DNA from: a virus
Strand: one strand, 5' to 3'
Virus record (IMG/VR): IMGVR_UViG_3300006917_000075
Coordinates: 1-35,955 of that record
Length of the DNA stretch: 35,955 nt
Both the position numbers and the translations under genes were made by a program. The notes under the pieces are model-generated. The model was given only the letters and a program-made list of their open reading frames with translations, had not been told where the DNA came from and searched no databases. This document shows, piece by piece, positions 22,403-28,470 of this stretch; positions within the stretch are counted from its first letter, which is position 1; every line of letters begins with the position of its first letter.

Positions 22403-23031
22403 ATGCTTCCTGTAGTAGATCCGGCAACTTCTTGCCGTGACGATTGCTCCTGCGTAACACTCCCTCTGCTGCGGGAACTGTTAAATAGTACTTCTGCTGG
22501 ACTGGTTGAGTTTGGATCACGTCTTCCAACGACGAAGACACGCTTGCGCCGTTGGGGTACTCCGAAGTACTGAGCATCAAGCACGCGCCAGGCAACAGAA
22601 TACCCGAGGTCTGCCATCGTCCCGAGTACGACAGCAAAGTCTCCTCCTTCGTTAGAGGTAAGCAGACCAGGGACGTTTTCGATGATGAACCACTCGCTTT
22701 GCGTTTCTTCCACAAGTCTTGCAGCTTCCCAGAATAACCCGCTTCTTGCGCCAGCAAGACCAGCCCTCTTGCCAGCGACGCTGAGGTCTTGGCAGGGAAA
22801 TCCTCCTGTAATAATTCCTTTGCCTGGTGTAAATCCTGCTTCAATTAAATCACTCCCCTTTACGGTAGTTATATCGTTAAATTGTTTGGTATCAGGAAAG
22901 TGTTTCGCTAATACTTTATTGCAGTTCTTATCTATCTCTACCGAGGCTACGACTTTCACTCCTCGTCGTTGCATAGCAAGGTCAAACCCTCCGATCCCTG
23001 CAAAGAGGGATACTCCCGTTAGGTTACTCAT
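22399..23031 (-). CDS. C5 cytosine DNA methyltransferase, catalytic N-terminal part
   Basis: A 210-residue protein with motif I SLFAGIGGFDLAM (residues 8-20), motif IV GGFPCQDLSVAGKRAGL with catalytic C80, motif VI IENVPGLL (117-124) and motif VIII VPQRRKRVFVVG (158-169). It methylates cytosine C5, probably to mask the phage DNA from host restriction. The start at 23031 is chosen because it overlaps the previous stop (TGATG); an upstream extension to 23070 lies in another gene. The ORF stops before the usual motifs IX and X; those are in the next ORF. Another open frame (22359-22844) covers most of the same DNA. Confidence 0.9.
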   Translation of the reverse strand: MSNLTGVSLFAGIGGFDLAMQRRGVKVVASVEIDKNCNKVLAKHFPDTKQFNDITTVKGSDLIEAGFTPGKGIITGGFPCQDLSVAGKRAGLAGARSGLFWEAARLVEETQSEWFIIENVPGLLTSNEGGDFAVVLGTMADLGYSVAWRVLDAQYFGVPQRRKRVFVVGRRDPNSTSPAEVLFNSSRSRGSVTQEQSSRQEVAGSTTGSI

Positions 23032-23302
23032 CAGTACCAGCCTCGCTTGTGGTGGGCGAGAGCGCGGCACGCAGATCCTCGATAGCGGTGTTCAATGTAT
23101 CGTAGACCGTGAAGGATTTGAAGTTCAGGCTGTCCACTACGCTCTCCAAGGAGCTGAGCAATTCCATAAGCCGAACTTCGTTTGTTGTCGGCAAGGTGGT
23201 CAAACCTGCTTTCACGGGTCCATAGGGTGACAAGGCACGCAACTTCTTTTCTCGAATATCCGAGAGCGCGACTATATTCTCTTGCGATTCGTTTGTTCTC
23301 AC
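23024..23302 (-). CDS. Possible overlapping protein (92 aa) inside the transglycosylase gene
   Basis: A 92-residue ORF starting with GTG in a GTGA overlap with the 23299-23583 gene and a GGAGGAG ribosome site. It lies almost wholly inside the transglycosylase gene in a different frame. The sequence looks protein-like: a LSPYGPVKAGL turn, a helix (RLMELLSSLESVVDSL), VYDTLNTAIEDLRAALS and an acidic end. It overlaps the methyltransferase start by 8 bases, like several true pairs here. No homologue is recognised, so it might be a shadow of the transglycosylase. Confidence 0.45.
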   Translation of the reverse strand: MRTNESQENIVALSDIREKKLRALSPYGPVKAGLTTLPTTNEVRLMELLSSLESVVDSLNFKSFTVYDTLNTAIEDLRAALSPTTSEAGTDE

Positions 23303-23441
23303 GCTTCTCCTCCATTGTAGCCTTGGTTCGTGCTTTCATTACCGGCTTCTCCGGTACGTGCAGCGGTGGCAACGGGTCGTGTATCCACACCGCTAGTAGT
23401 CCCGTTAATATCAAGCCACTTACGACCTTGCGCTTCGTCAT
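23031..23441 (-). CDS. Lytic transglycosylase (SLT/goose-lysozyme-like fold)
   Basis: A 136-residue protein. Residues 5-20 (KVVSGLILTGLLAVWI) are a signal/anchor, 30-60 a charged helix, and 60-136 the catalytic domain: YSRKEVACLVTLWTRESRFD with catalytic E77, NKRSSAYGIAQLL, QILHGLRYIEHRY and a final HHKRGWY. This matches actinobacterial SLT domain proteins (W..ES.....A.N..S.AYGI.Q ... Q...GL.YI..RY...C.A..H....WY), which cut the glycan strand. It has a good ribosome site (GGAGAGGGAGAA) in another gene's coding sequence. Its role may be wall opening for exit or entry. Other starts (23339) would lack the anchor. Confidence 0.82.
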   Translation of the reverse strand: MTKRKVVSGLILTGLLAVWIHDPLPPLHVPEKPVMKARTKATMEEKRENKRIAREYSRALGYSRKEVACLVTLWTRESRFDHLADNKRSSAYGIAQLLGERSGQPELQILHGLRYIEHRYRGSACRALAHHKRGWY

Positions 23442-23583
23442 TCGCCTTCTCCCTCTCCAGCAGCTCCTTGTAAGCGTCCGGATATAGTTGTGCTAGTTTG
23501 ACTAGAGCACGATCTCGCGCCCGTCTATAATTACGTTGGCGTACCGCCATATTTGCAGCGGTAGCTAGCCTTCTCTCGCTCAC
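23299..23583 (-). CDS. Hypothetical helical protein (94 aa, GTG start)
   Basis: A 94-residue protein with GTG start in a GTGA overlap. Residues 12-55 are a very charged helix (RQRNYRRARDRALVKLAQLY; ELLEREKANDEAQG) with many Arg; the remainder (DTRPVATAARTGEAG; NQGYNGGEA) is flexible. Proteins with R.RNYRRAR.RAL..LA..YP..Y..L...EK occur in actinophages; the function is unknown. Its last 143 bases overlap the transglycosylase gene in another frame. Confidence 0.72.
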   Translation of the reverse strand: MSERRLATAANMAVRQRNYRRARDRALVKLAQLYPDAYKELLEREKANDEAQGRKWLDINGTTSGVDTRPVATAARTGEAGNESTNQGYNGGEA

Positions 23584-23651
23584 TCTCTTCCTCTTTCTAT
23601 CATAAGGTAGCCTACCAGCAGGATAACTGTCATTACCAACCAGTAACTCAC
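23580..23651 (-). CDS. Very small membrane protein (23 aa)
   Basis: A 23-residue ORF with GTG start, GTGA overlap to the previous gene and to the next (23583), and a strong ribosome site (GGAGG). It is one membrane span, YWLVMTVILLVGYLMI, followed by ERGRE. The double coupling and ribosome site are the reason to accept a protein this short. Function unknown. Confidence 0.5.
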   Translation of the reverse strand: MSYWLVMTVILLVGYLMIERGRE

Positions 23652-23890
23652 CGGCTAGCCTCCTTTACTATGGCCGTTATATCTAACGGCTCGCCTATGA
23701 GGTAGGCGTCATCATCATTGGTAGTCCACCCGGACACCAAGATCCGGGTAGCTGTAGGGGAAGTAGCTATCCACGTGAGAGCTTCTCTCTCACTATTGCC
23801 ACCCCACTCAGCGTTACCGCTTTCGTCCACTATCTCATAGAGCAGCACGAGGGCAGACTTAGGCGGGTGAAAGGCTATGACGTTACTCAT
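23648..23890 (-). CDS. Hypothetical protein (80 aa)
   Basis: An 80-residue soluble protein starting MSNVIAFHPP after a good ribosome site (GAGGAGGAG). The middle is beta-rich (ALVLLYEIVDESGNAEWGG, ALTWIATSPTATRILVSGWT). It reads as a small ubiquitin- or Zn-free beta-alpha domain. No family recognised. It ends in a GTGA overlap with the tiny membrane gene. Confidence 0.68.
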   Translation of the reverse strand: MSNVIAFHPPKSALVLLYEIVDESGNAEWGGNSEREALTWIATSPTATRILVSGWTTNDDDAYLIGEPLDITAIVKEASR

Positions 23891-24005
23891 TACTCTCCTC
23901 CTCTTCTATATTAAACAAGCGCGATAGTGCGCTATTGGCACGCGTAAGCGTGGCTAGCAGCTCTTGCTGCTCTCTCTTCATAGTCTCTTCCATAGTCTCA
24001 CTCAC
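23883..24005 (-). CDS. Small helical protein (40 aa, GTG start)
   Basis: A 40-residue ORF with GTG start in a GTGA overlap. Almost all of it is one amphipathic helix (EETMKREQQELLATLTRANS) followed by a very acidic end (NIEEEESNE). Its last 8 bases overlap the next start. A likely small coiled-coil protein; no family recognised. Confidence 0.55.
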   Translation of the reverse strand: MSETMEETMKREQQELLATLTRANSALSRLFNIEEEESNE

Positions 24006-24202
24006 AGTAGGCACCCGCATTCATTTACCGGGCGAATATGGTCACCGCACATAACAGTCACCTCTTCACCGTATCCTTTCGTTACGCAAGGCGGGCAGAT
24101 ATTGCCCTCTCCCTCTTGATCATCGAAATACTCTTCACATTCAGCGCACTTAACCTCGTTAAGTACGTGGTTAGACCACGGGTCAGCGTCGTAATAGCTC
24201 AT
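24002..24202 (-). CDS. Small zinc-finger protein (66 aa)
   Basis: A 66-residue protein in an ATGA overlap. CAECEEYF and NICPPCVTKGYG give two CxxC pairs, with more cysteines at the end (VMCGDHIRPVNECGCLL). It reads as a zinc ribbon plus a second knuckle. Function unknown; probably a nucleic acid or protein contact module. Confidence 0.7.
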   Translation of the reverse strand: MSYYDADPWSNHVLNEVKCAECEEYFDDQEGEGNICPPCVTKGYGEEVTVMCGDHIRPVNECGCLL

Positions 24203-24348
24203 TCGCCCTCTACCTCTCTCATATGCTCGCGGAATAACCGCACGCTCTCGCGCTTACTGTAACCGTAATAGCTGCGTGTCACTAAGTAACCGTCTCCCGC
24301 TAGCGCATAGATAACCCACGCGCCCTCTCTATTTTTTTCGATAGTCAT
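24199..24348 (-). CDS. Small hypothetical protein (49 aa)
   Basis: A 49-residue protein. The start at 24348 is taken because GAGGGAAAGAG precedes it; the longer ORF to 24411 runs through a hairpin and has no ribosome site. The sequence is beta-hairpin-like then helical (GAWVIYALAGDGYLVTRSYY; ESVRLFREHMREVEGE). Similar to small actinobacterial/phage proteins in style, but no family recognised. It has the conserved hairpin at 24395-24419 in its leader. Confidence 0.65.
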   Translation of the reverse strand: MTIEKNREGAWVIYALAGDGYLVTRSYYGYSKRESVRLFREHMREVEGE

Positions 24349-24394
24349 ACTCTTTCCCTCTTTTCTCTTTCGATCCCGGCTAGGTACCGGCCAC

Positions 24395-24419
24395 CGCTCA
24401 CCGCCTAACACGGTGAGCG
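24395..24419 (-). promoter_or_regulatory. Leader hairpin, copy A
   Basis: A perfect 9-bp inverted repeat (CGCTCACCG / CGGTGAGCG) with 7-base loop, in the 47-base leader before the gene at 24348 and 20 bases after the clamp stop. The same stem with a matching outer sequence occurs at 25092-25117 in front of the clamp gene. It could be a regulator-binding site, a terminator-attenuator or an RNA processing site. Confidence 0.6.
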
Positions 24420-24438
24420 ATAGTCTCGCACCTAGAGC

Positions 24439-25044
24439 TTAGGCCTTACGCATAGGCATAAGTAGTGCAGCCCATTCGATTTTATCGTGCGGAATTGTCA
24501 CCTTAATAGGCTTACGCTCTCCGGAGAATTCCATAGTAAGCATAGCGCCGGCCTTATTAGAGGTAGGTACCTTGCCAAAATCTGCCATATAAGTAGGGTT
24601 AAACGACACCTCTCCAATAGCTACGCTCTCGCTAGGGATAAGGTGCTCATATGGCGGGAACTTACCGGTGCCTAATTGAATCGAAAGGCTAGTGCCACCG
24701 ATAGCCACGCTTAGAGTATCTCCCGCACGCGTAAAGGTGATATCCCTGCTCACTCTCTCACTCTTAATAGCTGCGAGGATATTCTTAAGATCCGATAAGC
24801 GGATAGCGCTAGGCGATAGTTCGCTCTCACTCTCTACTGTAAGCACGCCGGCGATTAGGCGGTACCTATCGCTCGCGCACGCTTTAACCTTGCCACCGGT
24901 GGCCGATAGGTAAACCGCTGCAAGGCTATCCACCGCATTCTTACCCTTATCCGCTGCAATAGCTGCGCCGGTGAGTAAGTCTGCAATATCTGCAGCGCTT
25001 ACGGTAATGCTCTCTAGTGTCTGCTCTCTTACTATTGTGTCCAT
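24439..25044 (-). CDS. DNA polymerase III beta sliding clamp-like protein (short)
   Basis: A 201-residue protein with clamp signatures in order: IAADKGKNAVDSLAAVYLSA, KACASDRYRLIAGVL (in DnaN: ..A.DR.RL....), GTGKFPPYEHLIP (in DnaN: G.FP.Y..LIP) and SFNPTYMADFGKV, ending PIKVTI and WAALLMPMR (in DnaN: .P...LIMPMR). Full-length clamps are ~370 residues; this one has the last two thirds of a clamp, about two of three domains. It would hold a polymerase on DNA. No DNA polymerase gene is seen here, so the host polymerase is probably used. The start at 25044 is chosen (AGAGAGAGC ribosome site); the longer ORF runs through a hairpin. Confidence 0.82.
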   Translation of the reverse strand: MDTIVREQTLESITVSAADIADLLTGAAIAADKGKNAVDSLAAVYLSATGGKVKACASDRYRLIAGVLTVESESELSPSAIRLSDLKNILAAIKSERVSRDITFTRAGDTLSVAIGGTSLSIQLGTGKFPPYEHLIPSESVAIGEVSFNPTYMADFGKVPTSNKAGAMLTMEFSGERKPIKVTIPHDKIEWAALLMPMRKA

Positions 25045-25091
25045 ATTCTTAGCTCTCTCTTTCGTATATGTCCGGCCTAGACGCCGGCCAC

Positions 25092-25117
25092 CGCTCACCG
25101 ATTAGCACCGGTGAGCG
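25092..25117 (-). promoter_or_regulatory. Leader hairpin, copy B
   Basis: The same perfect 9-bp inverted repeat as copy A, with 8-base loop, 48 bases before the clamp gene start and 14 bases after the previous stop codon. On the minus strand both copies read AGACTATCGCTCACCG, a loop, then CGGTGAGCGGTGGCCGG. That the flanks are also conserved suggests a shared function. Confidence 0.6.
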
Positions 25118-25130
25118 ATAGTCTTACCGT

Positions 25131-25262
25131 CTAGTACTCTCGCCCGCTTATCCTGCACCATACGTAATGGACGCCCTCCACCGCGCCCCATAGGGCAAGG
25201 CCGGCCACCGCATAAGCTGCAAGGGATAGCAGCACGCTAAGTAAATAGGCTAGCTCGCTCAC
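25131..25262 (-). CDS. Small membrane protein (43 aa, GTG start)
   Basis: A 43-residue protein with GTG in a GTGA overlap and ribosome site GGAGG. One long hydrophobic stretch (LAYLLSVLLSLAAYAVAGLA then LWGAVEGVHYVW) may be one or two membrane spans; the tail CRISGREY is polar. The longer ORF to 25337 starts inside the upstream gene and is less likely. Function unknown. Confidence 0.62.
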   Translation of the reverse strand: MSELAYLLSVLLSLAAYAVAGLALWGAVEGVHYVWCRISGREY

Positions 25263-25723
25263 TCTTGCACCTCCAGCTCTTCCGCTGTATCCATTACCCA
25301 TTGCGCGAGCACGTAATATAGGCCACGCATAGCGCAATAGAGATAGGCGCTATTCATATCGGTATAGGTAACAATAGGCGCACCATAGGTGCTGGCCACC
25401 TCTTCATCTAAGTCGGTGCTGGCCCATAGGCTTAGCTCTTGCACGCGTCGATTGATGTTGCTGTAGTAATCTTCACACTCACTATCTGCGAGTTGGCCCG
25501 TCATATCCTGTAAATCATCTAGTGAATATTCTCTATCATCATCTAACCAATCTGCGAAAGTATCCGCAGCTGCTACTACCTCGCCTACCCATTGCGGGCC
25601 GGCCACGTTATCCGGTAGCAATTCCCATAGGCTAGCCATAGGGCCAATAGCGCCACCGCTATGCATTGCGTCGGCTGTAACGCTTGAAAGTATTGATTTA
25701 CATTGCTTTCCTGTAGTGTGCAT
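25259..25723 (-). CDS. Conserved hypothetical protein (154 aa), first gene of leftward operon
   Basis: A 154-residue acidic protein. Notable phrases are ADTFADWLDDDREYSLDDLQ, CEDYYSNINRRVQELSLWAS (a likely conserved core), VTYTDMNSAYLYCAMRGLYYVLAQW and an acidic end. No domain is recognised with confidence. It follows the promoter at 25781-25809 and a weak AAGAGA ribosome site, and leads the accessory operon that contains the clamp and methyltransferase. As first gene of that unit it may be an early takeover protein. Confidence 0.7.
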   Translation of the reverse strand: MHTTGKQCKSILSSVTADAMHSGGAIGPMASLWELLPDNVAGPQWVGEVVAAADTFADWLDDDREYSLDDLQDMTGQLADSECEDYYSNINRRVQELSLWASTDLDEEVASTYGAPIVTYTDMNSAYLYCAMRGLYYVLAQWVMDTAEELEVQE

Positions 25724-25780
25724 TTTTTTCTCTTTTCTTGTAGCGGTGTTAGGTGTTCGCCACTAGGTAAACCTTAGCAG

Positions 25781-25809
25781 AAAATATAGGTGTGTCTACC
25801 CTAGTTCAA
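25781..25809 (-). promoter_or_regulatory. Leftward promoter for the accessory operon
   Basis: On the minus strand: TTGAAC (25809-25804), 17 bases, then TATTTT (25786-25781), with TATATT overlapping. This is close to the bacterial sigma-70 consensus with ideal spacing. Transcription would start near 25774 and reach the first gene at 25723 after a leader of about 50 bases. Confidence 0.68.
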
Positions 25810-25949
25810 GGGTATTTTTATCTTTATTTTTAAGAGCTGCGCCGGCTCTATCTAATCGGATCTAGTACCTATTAGGGCCGGCTATTGGGTAAGCCGTGGC
25901 CTATCGGGTAGGGCTATCGGCTTAGAGTCTAGGCTTATGAGCTGCGAGC

Positions 25950-25994
25950 AGCTGCACCGGTTAGAGCTGCAAGGGTTAGAGCTGCACCGGTTAG
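25950..25994. repeat. Three tandem 15-bp repeats (iteron-like)
   Basis: AGCTGCACCGGTTAG is repeated three times head to tail; the middle copy differs at two bases (AGCTGCAAGGGTTAG). CGGTTAG units continue at 26007-26013 and 26021-26027 and a related CGGTTA at 26028, with two ACTTAAT elements between. Repeats of this size and spacing are what replication initiators bind. Confidence 0.75.
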
Positions 25995-26091
25995 CGGATA
26001 CTTAATCGGTTAGGGCTTAGCGGTTAGCGGTTACTTAATTAGAAAAGGTTATGCGGTTAGGTCTGCCGGCTGGCTAGTCTGCCCCTGAAAG

Positions 26092-26111
26092 TTTTGCAGT
26101 ATTTTGCAGTA
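26092..26111. repeat. Perfect 10-bp direct repeat
   Basis: TTTTGCAGTA occurs twice in a row. It is 10 bases, one helical turn, so both copies face the same side of DNA, which suits a protein-binding pair. Function unknown. Confidence 0.5.
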
Positions 26112-26146
26112 ATGCCCCGCCCTGCGCCTTGCCCCCCTCCCCCTTG

Positions 26147-26167
26147 CCGTCTCACAGACTGAGACGG
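26147..26167. repeat. 8-bp inverted repeat with 5-base loop
   Basis: CCGTCTCA and TGAGACGG flank CAGAC. No T-run on either side, so it is more likely a DNA-binding site or structural hairpin than a terminator. Confidence 0.5.
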
Positions 26168-26299
26168 ACCCCTCATTGTTAATTTACAGGCGGGCGGTCC
26201 CTGTACTCCCCAACAAAAAATATTTGCTAAAGTGAGATTCCGTAATATGGCTCTGACCTGCGGTTATATATACTGTGGTACAACTCACACAGCACTACC

Positions 26300-26322
26300 C
26301 GCTAAATGAGCTTATTTTAGCG
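26300..26322. repeat. 7-bp inverted repeat next to an AT-rich promoter-like stretch
   Basis: CGCTAAA and TTTAGCG flank 9 bases and are followed by TTATATATAG (26324-26333), which resembles a rightward -10 region. It could be an operator for a transcript running toward the terminase gene. The -35 is not clear. Confidence 0.4.
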
Positions 26323-26341
26323 CCTTATATATAGTAGGGGA

Positions 26342-26465
26342 GCAAAGCGGGGAAGATTGGCTTTGCGACCCGTTACGCTACGGGTGGAACCCTCCGCGTA
26401 GCCCCCTAGGGCGAAGCGGTATTTACCCCTCGCTACGCTGTGGCTTGCTCGGGAGTTTACTCCCG
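26342..26465. repeat. Cluster of short hairpins
   Basis: Three clean hairpins in 124 bases: GCAAAGC/GCTTTGC (26342-26348 with 26360-26366), ACCCGT/ACGGGT (26368-26373 with 26380-26385) and CGGGAG/CTCCCG (26450-26455 with 26460-26465, loop TTTA). The sequence is GC-rich and structured, and may be a non-coding RNA or part of the origin or pac region. Confidence 0.45.
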
Positions 26466-26594
26466 CTGCGGTGCTTTTAGTTGGGATAGTTATATCCAGT
26501 ATTGAATCTTATATTTTGAGATAGCCCAGTAATAGATTGCTTCCCCTAGTATAAATGAAAGGGCATTCCGGCCCATTTACTATTAGGAGATTAC

Positions 26595-28454
26595 GTGGCA
26601 GAGAATAGCGCTGATATAGCCAAGAGAATTATTCTTGGCTGTGTGGCAGAAGGTATGACCATTGACGCCGCTTGCGGTTCAGCCGGTAAGTCTATGAAGA
26701 CTTATGAGTACTACCGTCGCACCGACAAGGTTTTTGCAGATAAGGTAGATCGTACTAGGTTAGGTCTGAAGGAAAAGTCCTTCGCCTCCGGCGATGTTCA
26801 CGATATCGACTTCGTCGAGTTCAGACAGCGATTCCTGCACAGCAAGACCTTCCCACATCAGAAGAACCTCATAGATGTGATTGAGGGTAGAGAACCTTCG
26901 TGGCTCCATCCCAGTATGAAGTACGAACCGGGACTTGCGGCAAACCGTGTTCTGATTAACATTCCGCCAAACCACGCCAAGTCGATTACGGTCACCGTCG
27001 ACTACGTCACGTGGAAGGTAGCTCAGAACCCCAACTTCCGAGTTCTGATTGTATCCCAGACGCAGCAGTTAGCTGCCGACTTTCTCTACGCCATCAAGCA
27101 GCGATTGACGCATCCTATGTATGCAGACCTTCAAAGCGCTTATGCTGCTGGTGTAGGGTTTAATTCCAAGACCGCTTCCTGGCAGGCAACCCGCGTCACC
27201 TTCGGTGATGAGCTTCGTGAGTCTTCTGAAAAGGATCCGAACATCGAGGCCGTCGGTATCGGCGGTCAGATTTACGGCAAGCGTGCCGATATGATTATTG
27301 TCGATGACGCGGTCACCTTAAAGAACGCTAACGAGTTTGAGAAGCAAATCCGTTGGTTGACGCAGGACGTACGTTCTCGTCTTAACCCTACTGGTAAGCT
27401 AATCGTTATTGGTACTAGAGTTGCATCCGTTGACTTGTACCGTGAACTCCGTTCCGAAGACCGCTACCCAGGCGGTCTGGTTCCGTGGAAGTATCTGGCG
27501 ATGCCAGCCCTTCTGGAAATTGATGAAGACCCCGACAAGTGGGTTACCCTCTGGCCTAAGTCAGATGCTCCCTTTGATGGACAAGAAGAATCCGATAAGG
27601 ACGAGGACGGCTTGTACCCACGTTGGTCTGGTCGTAACTTATACAACGAACGTCAAGCTATGGATGCAAGTACCTGGGCGCTGGTCTACCAGCAACAGGA
27701 TGTATCCGAGAACGCAGCCTTTGACCCAGTATGTGTTCGTGGCTCGATTGATGGAATGCGTAAGTCAGGTCGTTTAGAACCTGGACACCCAGGACATCCC
27801 AAGGACTTAAGTGGCTTTACCATTATCTGCGGTATGGACCCAGCGATTGTTGGCGATACCGCGGCTATCTGTTACGCGGTAGACCGTGCTAGTAATAAGC
27901 GCTACATCGTAGATGCTATGAAGATTACTAGACCATCCCCTCAGCAGATCCGTGACATTATCCTTAACTGGACTTCGCTCTACTCACCAAGTGAGTGGAT
28001 TATTGAGAAGAACGCTTTTCAGGCTTTCCTTACTCAGGATGAAGGCATTAAACAATTTTTGGCATCCCGTGGCGTTCTATTAAAGGAACACCATACTGGT
28101 TCTAATAAGTGGGACTCAGGCTTCGGTGTTGCATCTATGGCTACCCTCTTCGGTACCAAGCAACACGATGGCAAGCACCACCGAGATAACTTAATACATC
28201 TACCTAGTGACCAGACTGAAAACGTCAAGGCTCTTATCGAGCAGTTGATTACGTGGACACCTACCACTAAGGGTAAGACCGATATGGTGATGGCACTCTG
28301 GTTCTGTGAGATCCGAGCACGCGAGATGCTCAACTACGGCCAGTACGCCACACACCACTTGAAGAATCCGTTTCTTACATCAGCTGAGAAACGTAAGCGA
28401 GTCGTTGTCAATATAGACGAAATGCTCGCTAACCAGAACAAACTATTCGTCTAA
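26595..28454 (+). CDS. terL: Terminase large subunit
   Basis: A 619-residue packaging motor, GTG start after TAGGAGA. An N-terminal helix-turn-helix-like segment (~20-42) is followed by the ATPase: Walker A-like INIPPNHAKSITVTV (residues 121-135), motif VLIVSQTQ, Walker B DMIIVDDAV (232-240) and motif III region VIGTRVAS. The C-terminal nuclease half starts with IICGMDPAIVGDTAAI. It translocates DNA into the prohead and cuts it. No separate small subunit gene is visible just upstream; the N-terminal helix-turn-helix may partly do its job, or the small subunit lies outside the window. Confidence 0.93.
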   Translation: MAENSADIAKRIILGCVAEGMTIDAACGSAGKSMKTYEYYRRTDKVFADKVDRTRLGLKEKSFASGDVHDIDFVEFRQRFLHSKTFPHQKNLIDVIEGREPSWLHPSMKYEPGLAANRVLINIPPNHAKSITVTVDYVTWKVAQNPNFRVLIVSQTQQLAADFLYAIKQRLTHPMYADLQSAYAAGVGFNSKTASWQATRVTFGDELRESSEKDPNIEAVGIGGQIYGKRADMIIVDDAVTLKNANEFEKQIRWLTQDVRSRLNPTGKLIVIGTRVASVDLYRELRSEDRYPGGLVPWKYLAMPALLEIDEDPDKWVTLWPKSDAPFDGQEESDKDEDGLYPRWSGRNLYNERQAMDASTWALVYQQQDVSENAAFDPVCVRGSIDGMRKSGRLEPGHPGHPKDLSGFTIICGMDPAIVGDTAAICYAVDRASNKRYIVDAMKITRPSPQQIRDIILNWTSLYSPSEWIIEKNAFQAFLTQDEGIKQFLASRGVLLKEHHTGSNKWDSGFGVASMATLFGTKQHDGKHHRDNLIHLPSDQTENVKALIEQLITWTPTTKGKTDMVMALWFCEIRAREMLNYGQYATHHLKNPFLTSAEKRKRVVVNIDEMLANQNKLFV

Positions 28455-28470
28455 TAATAAGGAGACAACG

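Larger units (their letters stand above)
25724..26594. other. Non-coding divergent control region, probable origin
   Basis: No credible gene in 870 bases between the leftward accessory operon and the rightward packaging genes. It holds a leftward promoter, three tandem 15-bp repeats with further CGGTTAG units, a 10-bp direct repeat, an AT-rich stretch (26216-26340) and a row of short hairpins (26342-26465). This combination in the place where transcription diverges suits a replication origin and packaging/control locus. No tRNA or CRISPR is seen. Confidence 0.6.

Noticed and set aside
22682-23230. 182-codon plus-strand ORF across the methyltransferase
   Set aside because: Opposite strand to a gene with all methyltransferase motifs, no ribosome site and no coherent pattern.
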